Origin: Methanobacterium formicicum DSM 3637
GTDB taxonomy: Archaea; Methanobacteriota; Methanobacteria; Methanobacteriales; Methanobacteriaceae
Assembly (NCBI RefSeq): GCF_000302455.1
Contig: NZ_AMPO01000002.1
Location: 232,183 to 296,182, forward strand
Reading direction: 5' to 3'
DNA: 64,000 bases
Below the pieces are notes generated by a model. That model saw nothing but the letters and a program-made list of their open reading frames with translations, searched no databases and had not been told where the DNA came from. Below, piece after piece: positions 38,766 through 47,748 of the stretch. Both the position numbers and the translations under genes were made by a program. The number at the start of each line of letters is the position of its first letter. Within the stretch, counting starts at the first letter, position 1.

Positions 38766-41693
38766 ATGTCTAGAATGACACATCAAGGGACAAAGGATAT
38801 TCCGCTTCTTTTTGCTAAAGAATTGACAAAGAATGTTAAAAAGGCCTGGAAAGATGGTTCTTTTATTGAAAGTGTCAACCCAATAACTAAAGATTTGTTG
38901 AGGTTTTGGTTTGGTGATGCTTTTTGCGATATTCGGAATTTTAATTTTCATGAGGGTCAGAAGCAAGCTATCTTAAACACTATCTATCTCCATGAGGTAA
39001 TGGGTGTAAGTAGTGTAATGGATATGTATCAATCTGTTAGTCCTGAGTTGCTTGGGGAAATGGACATTTTGGATTTGGAGAAAGAAAAATATAAACATCC
39101 TAAGTATGCTATTAAAATGGCTACAGGTACGGGAAAAACATGGGTTTTACATGCATTACTTCTTTGGCAGTTTTTAAATGCTAAAACTGAGAATGAATTT
39201 TCGGGAAGATATTCTAAGAATTTTTTGCTTGTTGCACCAGGTTTGATTGTTTATGAAAGGCTTCTTGACGCATTTTTAGGTAAGGAACAAATGGATGGAA
39301 CTAGGAACTTTGATGAATCGGATTTTAAGATTTTTGAGAAGTTATTTATTCCTCCGGCTTATAAGGATATTATTTTTGGTTTTATTCAGTCCAATGTTGT
39401 TCGTAAAGAAGAAATAGGAACTAAGGTAACTGGAGAGGGTCTTATTGCTATCACTAATTGGCATTTGTTAGCTGGTGAAGAAGAAAAAAGTCTCAATAGG
39501 TCACCCATTGAAGACCCCAGTGAAGTTATTAAGGACGTTCTTCCTATTACTCCAGGATTAACAGCAGGTAATGCATTAGATTCATTAGATAATCATTATC
39601 TCAAAGGTAAGGAAATTGAATATCTTGCGAATTTGCAGGATTTAGTTGTATTTAATGATGAAGCTCACCATATCCATGAAGTTAAACGTGGTGGGGAGAT
39701 ATTTGAGGTGCAATGGCAAAGGAGTTTATTAAGAATTTCGGAGCCGAAAAAAGAGAAGTTTATTCAGATTGATTTCTCAGCTACTCCTTATAGTGTTACG
39801 GGTAGTGGTCAGAAACGGACAAAACATTTTTTCCCTTATATAGTAGTTGATTTTGACCTTAAAACTTCCATTAGGCATGGTTTGATTAAAACAATTGCTT
39901 TGGATAGGCGTAAAGAAGTTGCTACAATGGAATTAGATTTTAAGGCAACTAGGGAAGGTAATGATGTTGTTGGGTTGTCTGATGGTCAGAAAATTATGCT
40001 TAGAGCGGGTTTACAAAAGTTAAATATTCTTGAAAAGGAATTTATTGCTTTAACTGCTGATGAAAATGGTGTTTCCAGTAAACATCCAAAGATGATGGTT
40101 ATTTGTGAAGACACTAAAGTGGCTCCTTTTGTAACTGACTTTTTAACTAAGTCAGAGGGTTTATCTGAAGATGATGTCATGGAAATACATTCAGACCGTA
40201 AAGGGAATATACCACAAAAAGAATGGAATGAAACCAAACAGCGGCTGTTCAATATTGACAAACACCAAAGTCCAAGAGTAATTGTCTCGGTTCTAATGCT
40301 CCGTGAAGGCTTTGATGTAAACAATATCTGTGTTATTGTTCCTTTAAGGTCCACTACATCATTCATTCTTCTGGAACAAACTATTGGTCGTGGTTTACGG
40401 TTAATGTGGAGAGAACCTATATTTGAAGAGGTTAAAACTGAGAATAGGATAAGGTTACTGGATAAAAAAGAAGAACCCCTTAATTATTTGGATATTCTAA
40501 GTATTGTAGAGCATCCTGCATTTATTGAGTTTTATGAAAAGTTAATTGATGAAGGTGCTGTGGGAACTGCTGAAAAACCACCTACTGGAAGAGTGAATAT
40601 CTTAGGTGACATTATTAATGTTGGGTTAAGGGAAGGTTATGAGAAATATGATTTATATTGGCCTTTAATTATCCGAGAGAGTGAAGAAAACCTTGCACCT
40701 ACCGAACTATCTTTTGATAATATGGAACCATTCCCTATTGCATTGGAAGACTTGGAGAATCTAATTCCTAAGGAAGGGGATGTTTTTTATTCAGAAGAAG
40801 TTACAGTTAGGACCCGATTTGGAGAATATTCAGTTACTGCAGAGATATTTACCGCCACAAGTTATAATGAGTTTCTGTCAAAATTAGTTAGAGGTGTAAC
40901 CTCTATGCTGATACCCGTTGGTAAAAAAAAGAAAAAATCTTTCCCTAGGCTGCAGGTTAATACTGCAGAAATAGCAAAACTTACAGATGAGTACATACGA
41001 CATAAGTTGTTTGAACAAGAGTTTAACCCAATGATTGATAATAACTGGAGAATTCTCTTTTTATCTGAGTCCCAAATCCTTTCTCATATCATTAAAAATG
41101 TCAGCAAAGCAATTTACGAGATGCAAAACAACGTTGATGTCACAGAAGCAGAAGTAATCAAAAAACCATTCTCAGATGTTGCGGAAATAAAAATGCGAGA
41201 AAACTTCTGCCTAGACATTTCCAAGGCCATTTATGAGAAATTAGCATACCCTTCTAATAAAGGAGGATTCGAAAAGGCATTCATAGAATTTGTTGACAAA
41301 GATTCAGAAGTTTATTCATTTCTGAAAATTAATGAAATTTACCATGACTTTGCTCACATAACCTATATCCGAGAAGACGGTCTTTTATCTCATTACTACC
41401 CTGACTTCTTAGTAAGAACATCTAATAAAGTGTACCTGGTTGAAACTAAAGCTCAAAAAGATGTCAACAATCCTAATGTGCAGCAAAAGCGAAGAGCCAC
41501 TATTGACTGGATAGATAAAATAAACCAACTTAAACCAGAGGATAGACTATACAGTCAATGGAACTATGTACTGCTTGGAGAAAACACATTCTATGAGCTG
41601 AGTGAAAAAGGTGCCGATACCGTCGATATATTAGAGTATGAGAAGAAAACTAGGGGACAAATAGAAGGTACACTTGAAGATTATTTCATATAA
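38766..41693 (+). CDS. res: Type III restriction enzyme Res subunit (helicase-nuclease)
   Basis: The 975-residue protein has Walker A ATGTGKTW (119-126), a DEAH box variant in FNDEAHHIHE (about 298), the IDFSATP motif III, and the motif VI-type QTIGRGLRL, followed by a C-terminal PD-(D/E)xK nuclease: PDFLVRTSNKVYLVETKAQ (about 880-897). With Mod it translocates along or slides on DNA and cuts when two unmodified head-to-head sites meet. It forms a tight operon with mod. All motifs are intact, so the system is probably active. Confidence 0.92.
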   Translation: MSRMTHQGTKDIPLLFAKELTKNVKKAWKDGSFIESVNPITKDLLRFWFGDAFCDIRNFNFHEGQKQAILNTIYLHEVMGVSSVMDMYQSVSPELLGEMDILDLEKEKYKHPKYAIKMATGTGKTWVLHALLLWQFLNAKTENEFSGRYSKNFLLVAPGLIVYERLLDAFLGKEQMDGTRNFDESDFKIFEKLFIPPAYKDIIFGFIQSNVVRKEEIGTKVTGEGLIAITNWHLLAGEEEKSLNRSPIEDPSEVIKDVLPITPGLTAGNALDSLDNHYLKGKEIEYLANLQDLVVFNDEAHHIHEVKRGGEIFEVQWQRSLLRISEPKKEKFIQIDFSATPYSVTGSGQKRTKHFFPYIVVDFDLKTSIRHGLIKTIALDRRKEVATMELDFKATREGNDVVGLSDGQKIMLRAGLQKLNILEKEFIALTADENGVSSKHPKMMVICEDTKVAPFVTDFLTKSEGLSEDDVMEIHSDRKGNIPQKEWNETKQRLFNIDKHQSPRVIVSVLMLREGFDVNNICVIVPLRSTTSFILLEQTIGRGLRLMWREPIFEEVKTENRIRLLDKKEEPLNYLDILSIVEHPAFIEFYEKLIDEGAVGTAEKPPTGRVNILGDIINVGLREGYEKYDLYWPLIIRESEENLAPTELSFDNMEPFPIALEDLENLIPKEGDVFYSEEVTVRTRFGEYSVTAEIFTATSYNEFLSKLVRGVTSMLIPVGKKKKKSFPRLQVNTAEIAKLTDEYIRHKLFEQEFNPMIDNNWRILFLSESQILSHIIKNVSKAIYEMQNNVDVTEAEVIKKPFSDVAEIKMRENFCLDISKAIYEKLAYPSNKGGFEKAFIEFVDKDSEVYSFLKINEIYHDFAHITYIREDGLLSHYYPDFLVRTSNKVYLVETKAQKDVNNPNVQQKRRATIDWIDKINQLKPEDRLYSQWNYVLLGENTFYELSEKGADTVDILEYEKKTRGQIEGTLEDYFI

Positions 41694-41782
41694 CTCCTAT
41701 TTTTTTATTTTATCGATTGGATAAGAATACATCTCGAAATTTATCCATTACTAACGAAAGCCTGCCAGCAAGTCAGTACGAC

Positions 41783-41926
41783 ATGGTGAAAGTTGGGTTG
41801 ATTGGGATCGTTGCATATAGGGTAAGGATTGATTTTTGGTTGGTTTATATTGTTATTTTTATGTATATTACATTTATTACTGTTTTAATGTTGTTTAGAC
41901 TGTTAAAATGGGATACATTATTATGA
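41783..41926 (+). CDS. Possible small membrane peptide
   Basis: The 47-codon frame from ATG 41783 gives MVKVGLIGIVAYRVRIDFW and a strong membrane helix (LVYIVIFMYITFITVLMLF). There is no clear ribosome site, and the frame lies in a gap after res, so it may be chance. Confidence 0.25.
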   Translation: MVKVGLIGIVAYRVRIDFWLVYIVIFMYITFITVLMLFRLLKWDTLL

Positions 41927-41943
41927 TTAATACATATTGGATA

Positions 41944-42044
41944 ATAATTTGGCATTATAATCTAGGGTTAATTAACGAATATTTCGATTTAATACTTCGT
42001 TCTGCTTGATTGTGAGTAGTGCCAACTATATAATGCCAAATTAT
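41944..42044. repeat. 16-bp perfect inverted repeat flanking 69 bp with att-like arms
   Basis: ATAATTTGGCATTATA at 41944-41959 is the exact reverse complement of 42029-42044. Between them are TTAACGAA (41972-41979) and ACTTCGTT (41994-42001), which resemble the arms of the island att sites but point in the outward order. It may be a bidirectional terminator, a replication origin, or a recombinase-binding site. Confidence 0.65.
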
Positions 42045-42093
42045 CCCATATTAATGCCTAAAAATGTTTTTTTTAGCTTGCTATCCAGAAACT

Positions 42094-43899
42094 TTACCTT
42101 ATATAATTTTTTTTAATGAAGTCGATGATTTTAATTATATCCTCATCTGTTTCTATATTTAAATCATATTTGGAGAGTAATGCTTCATTTATTTCTTCAA
42201 ATTTTTCTTTTTTTAAGTATCCCTTACTAAAAAACAAATTACATATAGATAGTATGACTCTTTTTTTATCTTTTGTTTCATTCCAAGGCTTAAACATGGG
42301 TAAATAAGCAACTGTCGAAGCTTCAACATCTTTTTCTTCAGCATATAAAGTTTTATCTTTAGTACGGTAACAGGTCCATGGAGATGTTTTGGTATCTCCA
42401 GTTTGTTCTGCGTGTACGTAACCTAAATCTACAAGGCCTCTTTGGTCATCCTTACCCCAAATTAATCTTTTCACAGCATCACGGCTTATATCTAGGGCTT
42501 GACTGATTTTTGCTAGTTTCATACCATAGTGCCCGTCTCCTGACCTTAAAGATTCTTTATAAAAGTCCTTATCCCATGTGGGGAGTAATTTTAATAATTC
42601 AAAGGCCTTTGCTGGTAAATATGTGGTTTGCATTTCTGAGATGTGTTCCCATAGTCGAGCTACTTCTAGGAAGTCTTCTAATGATGATAATAGCACTTTA
42701 TCCATTATTTCTATCCTTTGGGATTGATGGATTAATGCTCTGGCTTTTACTAAGTTAGTGAAGTGCTTTATGTCGGTTTTGCTTAGCAATTTAACGTCTA
42801 TTGCTAGCATCCACGGCACAAAAACTTCATAGTTTGATTCTATTATTTTGTCATAGAGTGCTTGTGCCACTTCAAATATGTCGTCATGTTTTAATGATGT
42901 TCCTACTACGTCTAAAACTATGAATTCTTTGGTTTCTAGCTCATGTGCCTCATCTTCATCAGGGTTTAAGTGTAATAAGCGTCGGTTTAGCTCTCGGTCT
43001 GTAAGTTGCTTTGCAGCAGTTACTATTACAGTATTTTTGCCTTTAATTTCTAAGGTAACAGCTTTTTTATCATCGGATACTGTCATATGTTTAGGTTTTA
43101 CTATTTCCGTATCTGTAACGGCTTTAAGTGTTCCAATTGCTTCTTCACTATCTAAAAAGTCATTGATTATCATATGATTGTAATCTTCCCGGAAAGCCTC
43201 CTGATGATAATAAGCAGCTTTGGCACTCATGGAACTTGTATTAATTAGGAAACGATTTGGTGTAATCATGGCGGTTTTATTGGCTAAACTCGTCTTACCA
43301 GATTCAGTACTACCGACAATAATTACATTTACAGGTTTACCGTTCATCACATGTTTTGTGAATAGTACCAGTACTAAAATTTCTTTGTTTTCTACATCTC
43401 CACAATGTACTAAATCCAACACCCCTATAAAATATTCTAATGGGTTACTCTTTAAAATAGAGTTAGCCTGTTCTTTTATAGTTTCATCGTAATCATCAAA
43501 ACTACTAATTTCTTCTAATTCTTCTGTCTCCTCTTTTGTTGTGCTTTTTGGAAATAGTCCACTTCCTAATTTATTGGCAACTTCAACCATTTCAGAAAGA
43601 AATATTGCTACGGTTTCTGACGGAATATCTGGAAATTTATTTTTTATTATTTCTTTCAAAAGCTTATCCCGTCTCATTTTTCGCACATTTATTGGTTCAT
43701 CATTTACGACTGCAGCACCTACATATCTTGGTGTTCTCTCTTTTTCCATGACTTTCCACTGGCTGTAATTTTTTTTCCCTTCCCTCCAGTGGTCAAGAAA
43801 TATCTGCAAATTACCCATTTTGATATACCCAAAACTTCGACCATTATGATTTTTTAATGGTTTGCTAGCTCTAATAAACGTCAGATCGTCAAAACTCAT
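42094..43899 (-). CDS. AAA+ replicative helicase-like protein of plasmid/virus type
   Basis: The 601-residue protein has Walker A VGSTESGKTSLANK (about 207-215), a Walker B-like HMIINDFLDSEE, a sensor-1-like TVIVTAAKQL and an arginine stretch DRELNRRLLHLN, consistent with a superfamily 3 or MCM-like hexameric helicase. The N-terminal 180 residues (FIRASKPLKNHNGRSFGYIK at the start) and a C-terminal winged-helix-like segment (ALDISRDAVKRLIWG) flank it. It would unwind DNA for island replication. ATG after AGGTGATATAAA. It converges on res and is transcribed after the recombinase gene at 43940. Confidence 0.72.
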   Translation of the reverse strand: MSFDDLTFIRASKPLKNHNGRSFGYIKMGNLQIFLDHWREGKKNYSQWKVMEKERTPRYVGAAVVNDEPINVRKMRRDKLLKEIIKNKFPDIPSETVAIFLSEMVEVANKLGSGLFPKSTTKEETEELEEISSFDDYDETIKEQANSILKSNPLEYFIGVLDLVHCGDVENKEILVLVLFTKHVMNGKPVNVIIVGSTESGKTSLANKTAMITPNRFLINTSSMSAKAAYYHQEAFREDYNHMIINDFLDSEEAIGTLKAVTDTEIVKPKHMTVSDDKKAVTLEIKGKNTVIVTAAKQLTDRELNRRLLHLNPDEDEAHELETKEFIVLDVVGTSLKHDDIFEVAQALYDKIIESNYEVFVPWMLAIDVKLLSKTDIKHFTNLVKARALIHQSQRIEIMDKVLLSSLEDFLEVARLWEHISEMQTTYLPAKAFELLKLLPTWDKDFYKESLRSGDGHYGMKLAKISQALDISRDAVKRLIWGKDDQRGLVDLGYVHAEQTGDTKTSPWTCYRTKDKTLYAEEKDVEASTVAYLPMFKPWNETKDKKRVILSICNLFFSKGYLKKEKFEEINEALLSKYDLNIETDEDIIKIIDFIKKNYIR

Positions 43900-43939
43900 T
43901 TTATATCACCTATAAAAAAAAATGAAAAGAATAGGCTCC

Positions 43940-44635
43940 TTAACCTATTCTCATTTCGTCCAAAAAATATTTATATTGCTCTATTGGGACTTTCAATACC
44001 ACTTCTTCAGGAGCGGAACTTATAAAAGCTTTTTTGTAGTCGGATATGAGAGCTTCTCTATGACATGCTACATAGGAAATGGTAGATGGAATAATCTTAT
44101 GCCCTAAAAAAAGCTTTATTATTTCATTCGGAATTCCAGCAGAAGTCAATCTATCGACGAATAATTCTCTAAGGTGTTGTGGTTTTATGTCTAGTCCCAC
44201 TTGATCACCGAAGTTCGTTATATTTGCTGTAACTTCTTCTGGGGTTATTCTCTTTCCATTAAGCCCTACAAATAAAGGTTCATTCTGGTCAATTTGTCTA
44301 GAACCTTTCCTAAGGTAAAGAGAGTCCATTATGGCATGAATTGTTTTGGGAGTACTGAATGTAACATAAGGAGCACCTGTTTTTTTATTATATAGTTCCC
44401 AAGTTCCTATAATATCATCACGGCTTCTTATTTGCTCATATATCTTATTTATACGGAAGGGACTTGTTGAACTACCCTGGAAATAATCTGCTATGCTCGA
44501 TAAGAAATCAAAATAATCGAGTTGACATAAGTCAGCAACTCTCATTCCACTGGTTCCCATTAGCCACATCATTGCATTTTTGTGTAAACACTCACAAGTC
44601 ATAACATCTTCAGTTTCGTATATTTCTTTTTTCAT
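43940..44635 (-). CDS. Tyrosine recombinase catalytic-domain protein
   Basis: The 231-residue protein contains only a catalytic domain: box I Arg32 in GTSGMRVADL, box II as PQHLRELFVDRL with Arg156 (the first His of the usual HxLR is Gln here), LGH (177-179) and the nucleophile Tyr188 in TISYVA. The N-terminal core-binding domain is missing, like Xer-type fragments or resolvases of archaeal plasmids. It might resolve multimers or switch a DNA segment. GGAGG precedes the ATG. An imperfect inverted repeat lies directly upstream (44648-44720). Confidence 0.8.
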   Translation of the reverse strand: MKKEIYETEDVMTCECLHKNAMMWLMGTSGMRVADLCQLDYFDFLSSIADYFQGSSTSPFRINKIYEQIRSRDDIIGTWELYNKKTGAPYVTFSTPKTIHAIMDSLYLRKGSRQIDQNEPLFVGLNGKRITPEEVTANITNFGDQVGLDIKPQHLRELFVDRLTSAGIPNEIIKLFLGHKIIPSTISYVACHREALISDYKKAFISSAPEEVVLKVPIEQYKYFLDEMRIG

Positions 44636-44647
44636 ATTTTTTTCCTC

Positions 44648-44720
44648 CTTCTAGGCTTATGCACTATTGATTCAACCAAATTTGATTTTTAATACTGACA
44701 AATGAGTGCATTCCTAGAAG
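44648..44720. repeat. Imperfect inverted repeat at the recombinase start
   Basis: CTTCTAGG followed by CTTATGCACT (44648-44665) is mirrored by AGTGCATT followed by CCTAGAAG (44705-44720), with 39 bp between. The arms differ by two inserted bases. It lies 12 bp upstream of the recombinase ATG and could be its recombination site or operator. Confidence 0.6.
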
Positions 44721-44773
44721 TTTTGTAAAATTAACTAAGTATACACAGAAGGATCAATTTTAAGTGGAATAAT

Positions 44774-44789
44774 TGTGTAAATATACACA
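44774..44789. promoter_or_regulatory. TGTGTA-N4-TACACA operator candidate
   Basis: The inverted repeat sits 26 bp before the start of the gene at 44815, in the divergent region with the recombinase gene. A half-match, TATACACA, lies at 44740-44747 as a direct repeat. This fits a repressor controlling both directions. Confidence 0.5.
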
Positions 44790-44814
44790 AAAAGAAAAAA
44801 CTGGGTGAAACATT

Positions 44815-45825
44815 TTGGGAAAAAAACTGAAATTGGAGGATTTTATTAAAAATTTATTGGAAGAAGGCCCACTATCTTATACCGAGATCATTACCCGAAC
44901 AATAGCGAGTTCTGAATATGTAAATGTTCCTAAACGAGATATGAGTTACAATGCAATTTTCAATAAGCTTTTAAAATTAAAAATCATTCAAATAGAAGAG
45001 TATGAATTACCAAAAGATTGGGATCCTGAAGCAATCAATGCTAAAAGATTACAGAGTATGAATATTAAAAATGTAATATTTAGTATAGTAAAAACAGAAT
45101 CATTAGATATATTTAACTTAATTAAGCAATTAGACACTGAGAACTATAACAAAGCACATAAAGAACTAAAATATTTATTTAAAAAGAAAATTAAGGAATT
45201 TGAAGCCAAAAATCAGAATAAATGGGATTCATTAGTTAATCAGATTGTTGTTAGAGATTTAAGAGATGAAGAGTTATTACAATTGGAAGGAGAAACAGAA
45301 GCACTTGCTTTTCGAATCGCTCAATCAGAATTATATAATGAACAAGAACAAGAAATTTATGGTATTTTAGAAAAAACAGACCAATATCAGGAAAAAATGC
45401 CAGAAATTAGAGAAAAATATAAAAATACATCAGCATATTTCATTAAAAATCCCAAAACCCAAAAAAAAGACATTCCACATTACATAAAAGACATAATTAA
45501 TACAGTTGTAGTTTTGGACCCATCAGATAATCCCATACGGCTTATTGATGAAGATAAAGAATATGAAGATGTTTATTATGTAAAAAAGGTTTCTTTAGAT
45601 GGTAAAATTGACAAAGAAATGTATTTGGAATCATTGGGCTATGTAAAGCCGAAAAATATGGATGATAGAAAAATTGATAATTTATTTGAGGATATATTAT
45701 TCTATATTAATTCACAAGAGCCGAAAAATCCAGCTATGCACAAGTTAGCACGAGCATTAAGCAATCAAGACCAATCTATGGTATTTTTAGAAGAAATAAT
45801 AAGCCTAGCTACTGGAAATGGATAA
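44815..45825 (+). CDS. Island protein with N-terminal winged-helix-like region, unknown function
   Basis: The 336-residue product begins with a possible winged helix (about 5-65, EDFIKNLLEEGPLSYTEIITRTI, then YNAIFNKLLKLKIIQIEEYELP), followed by a long helical, highly charged region (about 70-200) and a mixed C-terminal part. It resembles archaeal plasmid regulators or replication initiators by layout only. The start is TTG 44815, with GGGTGA upstream; ATT directly before it is also in frame. It diverges from the recombinase gene, so it could be the island's main regulator (inference). Confidence 0.6.
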   Translation: MGKKLKLEDFIKNLLEEGPLSYTEIITRTIASSEYVNVPKRDMSYNAIFNKLLKLKIIQIEEYELPKDWDPEAINAKRLQSMNIKNVIFSIVKTESLDIFNLIKQLDTENYNKAHKELKYLFKKKIKEFEAKNQNKWDSLVNQIVVRDLRDEELLQLEGETEALAFRIAQSELYNEQEQEIYGILEKTDQYQEKMPEIREKYKNTSAYFIKNPKTQKKDIPHYIKDIINTVVVLDPSDNPIRLIDEDKEYEDVYYVKKVSLDGKIDKEMYLESLGYVKPKNMDDRKIDNLFEDILFYINSQEPKNPAMHKLARALSNQDQSMVFLEEIISLATGNG

Positions 45826-45993
45826 GATATACTAATTAATTGAATCTATTTTCTCTGATCTCAAATTAAAAATAATAACAACCCCACCATCTATAAATGT
45901 GCGTATCTGGCTTACTGGCTTGCGTTCTGGCATACACACGGGCTAATGAGGTGGATAGGTGAAGGGCTATTTTTTAATATTTATCTTCAAAAG

Positions 45994-46025
45994 AAAAAAA
46001 ATATGCCAGCTGCTTGCTGGCTGGC
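45994..46025 (-). terminator. Hairpin plus T8 terminator after the zinc-ribbon membrane gene
   Basis: On the minus strand GCCAGC, a 9-nt loop, GCTGGC and then ATA and eight T follow immediately on the stop codon at 46025. This is a bacterial-looking intrinsic terminator in an archaeal island. Confidence 0.65.
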
Positions 46026-46321
46026 TAGCGTTTAGGAACTCTTTTTGAGTATTTGAATATTTTATCGATGCACAAAGGGCAAAGACCAATTGTTTTATAT
46101 TCCCAAGCCATGGTGCTGTTCCGGATTCTAAATTTAGATCCACAAAGTTTGCATGTAACTACCTCAAATTCTTCATTTTTGTTTCTATTTCTTAGCTCAT
46201 AGATCCAAGGAATGCTACAGAATGCTAGGGCTGCTATTAGTCCACATATGTCTCCGAATACATATCCTAAGCTACAGATGAGGCCTGTAACCCCTAGTCC
46301 AAATCGTGTATTTCTGTCCAT
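46025..46321 (-). CDS. Small two-helix membrane protein with C-terminal zinc ribbon
   Basis: The 98-residue product has a hydrophobic first half with two helices (about 8-22 and 26-40, LGVTGLICSLGYVFG and CGLIAALAFCSIPWIYEL) and a second half with two Cys pairs (CKLC at 58-61 and CPLC at about 83-86) forming a cytoplasmic zinc ribbon. Function unknown. It ends the minus-strand set ArdC-like, 46361 and 46025 genes; AGGTGAAAAG lies before the ATG. Confidence 0.6.
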   Translation of the reverse strand: MDRNTRFGLGVTGLICSLGYVFGDICGLIAALAFCSIPWIYELRNRNKNEEFEVVTCKLCGSKFRIRNSTMAWEYKTIGLCPLCIDKIFKYSKRVPKR

Positions 46322-46360
46322 CTTTTCACCTTTTTTTTAAATTATTTCATAAAAAAAAGA

Positions 46361-46558
46361 TTATGGAAAATCCTCATCTGATTCTGAGCTTTCCATGTCA
46401 TCACTGGAGAATGAACTGGTATCAAAATCATAGTTATAGTCTTCATAGGATTCTAAATCGTAGTTAGTGTCATAGGGTTCTTCACTGCTCAATCCAAATC
46501 CTATTAAGCAAATTGCTATTAAAAATCCGATAGCTAGGGCTAGTGCTGCACGAATCAT
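46361..46558 (-). CDS. Small acidic single-helix exported or membrane peptide
   Basis: The start is ATG 46558, following GGAGGTTATAAT; TTG 46573 overlaps that site. The 65-residue product has one N-terminal helix (IRAALALAIGFLIAICLIGFGL) and then a tail of Asp, Glu, Ser and Tyr (EDYNYDFDTSSFSSDDMESS). The tail should face outside. Function unknown; it starts 23 bp after the ArdC-like gene and is probably in its operon. Confidence 0.55.
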   Translation of the reverse strand: MIRAALALAIGFLIAICLIGFGLSSEEPYDTNYDLESYEDYNYDFDTSSFSSDDMESSESDEDFP

Positions 46559-46580
46559 ATTATAACCTCCCAAAAAAAGT

Positions 46581-47378
46581 TTAAGAGAGACTTTCGATCT
46601 CTCTAATTATAGCCTCTGCGGTTGAGATTACTCTTTTGCCTCTTCCTCGAAGTTCTTCTATGCCACTACTCCAAGATCGGATATAATATTTTGACTTCTC
46701 ATTTTCCAAACCAAGATATGTAGTTACTATATAAGAAACAGCTTCAGCTTCAATTTCCTTTAGAGCCTTATTTATTTCTTTACTCACATGACCAAGCTTG
46801 TAGTGGGCGATCTCGTGAATAAGAGTAGCTACCATTGCAGCTTCACTATTTTTGGGAGCAACTAAAATGCGATCTTTATTTACGTTGCCATTAGAAGTAC
46901 CTGCATACTTTACAACAACAGGTAATGGGCTGATTTCTTTTATCTGATCAAAAGAAATATCACCTTTAACCATTTCAGGGTGTCCAAAATCCAAGTTTTC
47001 GCCCTCGGTCTGATTAACATCGAAAACATTCACGTATTTGAATCCTTTAATAAGGTAAATGTCTTTTTCAGTCTCTTTGTCCTTAACCTTTCGTGTTAGG
47101 GGAGCTAAAATACGAATGCATTTCTCTCCTTTGCACACAGTCCGGCCAAGTTTCTGCCATTTCCTAAATCCAGCGAGCATGCTTACCTGTGGATACTGAG
47201 CCCATGCGAGGATGATATTATTTATACTGTATTGATGCAGCCCTAAGTTTGAGCTCCAACGTTCTACAAACTCTAACAGCTGCTCCGGGTCCTGACATAA
47301 ATTGTCAGCAAGTTCATCCAACTTTTCTACTAAGTAACTGCTCAGTTCCTTACCTTTCAGTTCTTTTCCTATTTCCAT
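46581..47378 (-). CDS. ArdC-like antirestriction protein
   Basis: The 265-residue protein combines an N-terminal ssDNA-binding-like domain (about 30-130; QYSINNIILAWAQYPQVSMLAGFRKWQKLGR and KCIRILAPL are typical of ArdC/LtrC) with a C-terminal zinc peptidase-like domain holding HEIAH (about 189-193) and a downstream EIEAEAVSY. ArdC proteins of plasmids protect incoming single strands from restriction. Its presence indicates that the island moved, or moves, as single-stranded DNA. GAGGTG before the ATG. Confidence 0.85.
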   Translation of the reverse strand: MEIGKELKGKELSSYLVEKLDELADNLCQDPEQLLEFVERWSSNLGLHQYSINNIILAWAQYPQVSMLAGFRKWQKLGRTVCKGEKCIRILAPLTRKVKDKETEKDIYLIKGFKYVNVFDVNQTEGENLDFGHPEMVKGDISFDQIKEISPLPVVVKYAGTSNGNVNKDRILVAPKNSEAAMVATLIHEIAHYKLGHVSKEINKALKEIEAEAVSYIVTTYLGLENEKSKYYIRSWSSGIEELRGRGKRVISTAEAIIREIESLS

Positions 47379-47748
47379 CTCATAACACCTCTTTTTTTAT
47401 TTAATTCATTAATTGAGGTATTAGAGCAAAAAGAGAGCTAGCAAGAAATCTATTGCCGAACGCAGTGAGGCAAGTAGGGGGGATGGTGGTCGGGGGTGGG
47501 AGGTGAAAATAGTGAGAAAACAAGAGCCAGCAGTTAAGACAACATAATGACATACACGATTGTCGAGCGACAGCGAGACATAAATCCCAAGCGACCGTCA
47601 GGGAGCGCGGGAGTGCTTAAATGCCTAGAAAAAGAAAAGGAAACGGATATTATTCCACAAACATAGAATGCATGACATGAGTCTGTATAAAAAGAGAAAA
47701 TGTATTATTTAATGTTAACTATTTTTTTGGGTAAAAATCATCAATTTG
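47379..47748. other. Non-coding segment with G-tracts and short hairpins
   Basis: In an otherwise AT-rich island, 47450-47620 is G-rich: G6 at 47477, G5 at 47492, G3 at 47498, possible quadruplex on the plus strand; a TTGCC/GGCAA hairpin at about 47451-47471; TGTCG-AG-CGACA at about 47563; and AAGCGACCGTCAGGGAGCG. It could be an origin, an oriT or a structured RNA. No gene seen. Confidence 0.5.

Larger units (their letters stand above)
41694..42093. other. Convergent gap with a long inverted repeat and att-like arms
   Basis: The main feature is the 16-bp inverted repeat at 41944-42044 (listed separately). A T-rich ACTCCTATTTTTTATTTTATC directly after res (core TATTTTTTATTTT) is a terminator candidate. 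A possible small membrane peptide is listed at 41783. Confidence 0.55.

Noticed and set aside
36878..41693. BREX or type I system
   Set aside because: No brx genes, HsdS or HsdR-type layout; beta-class methyltransferase plus helicase-nuclease is type III.
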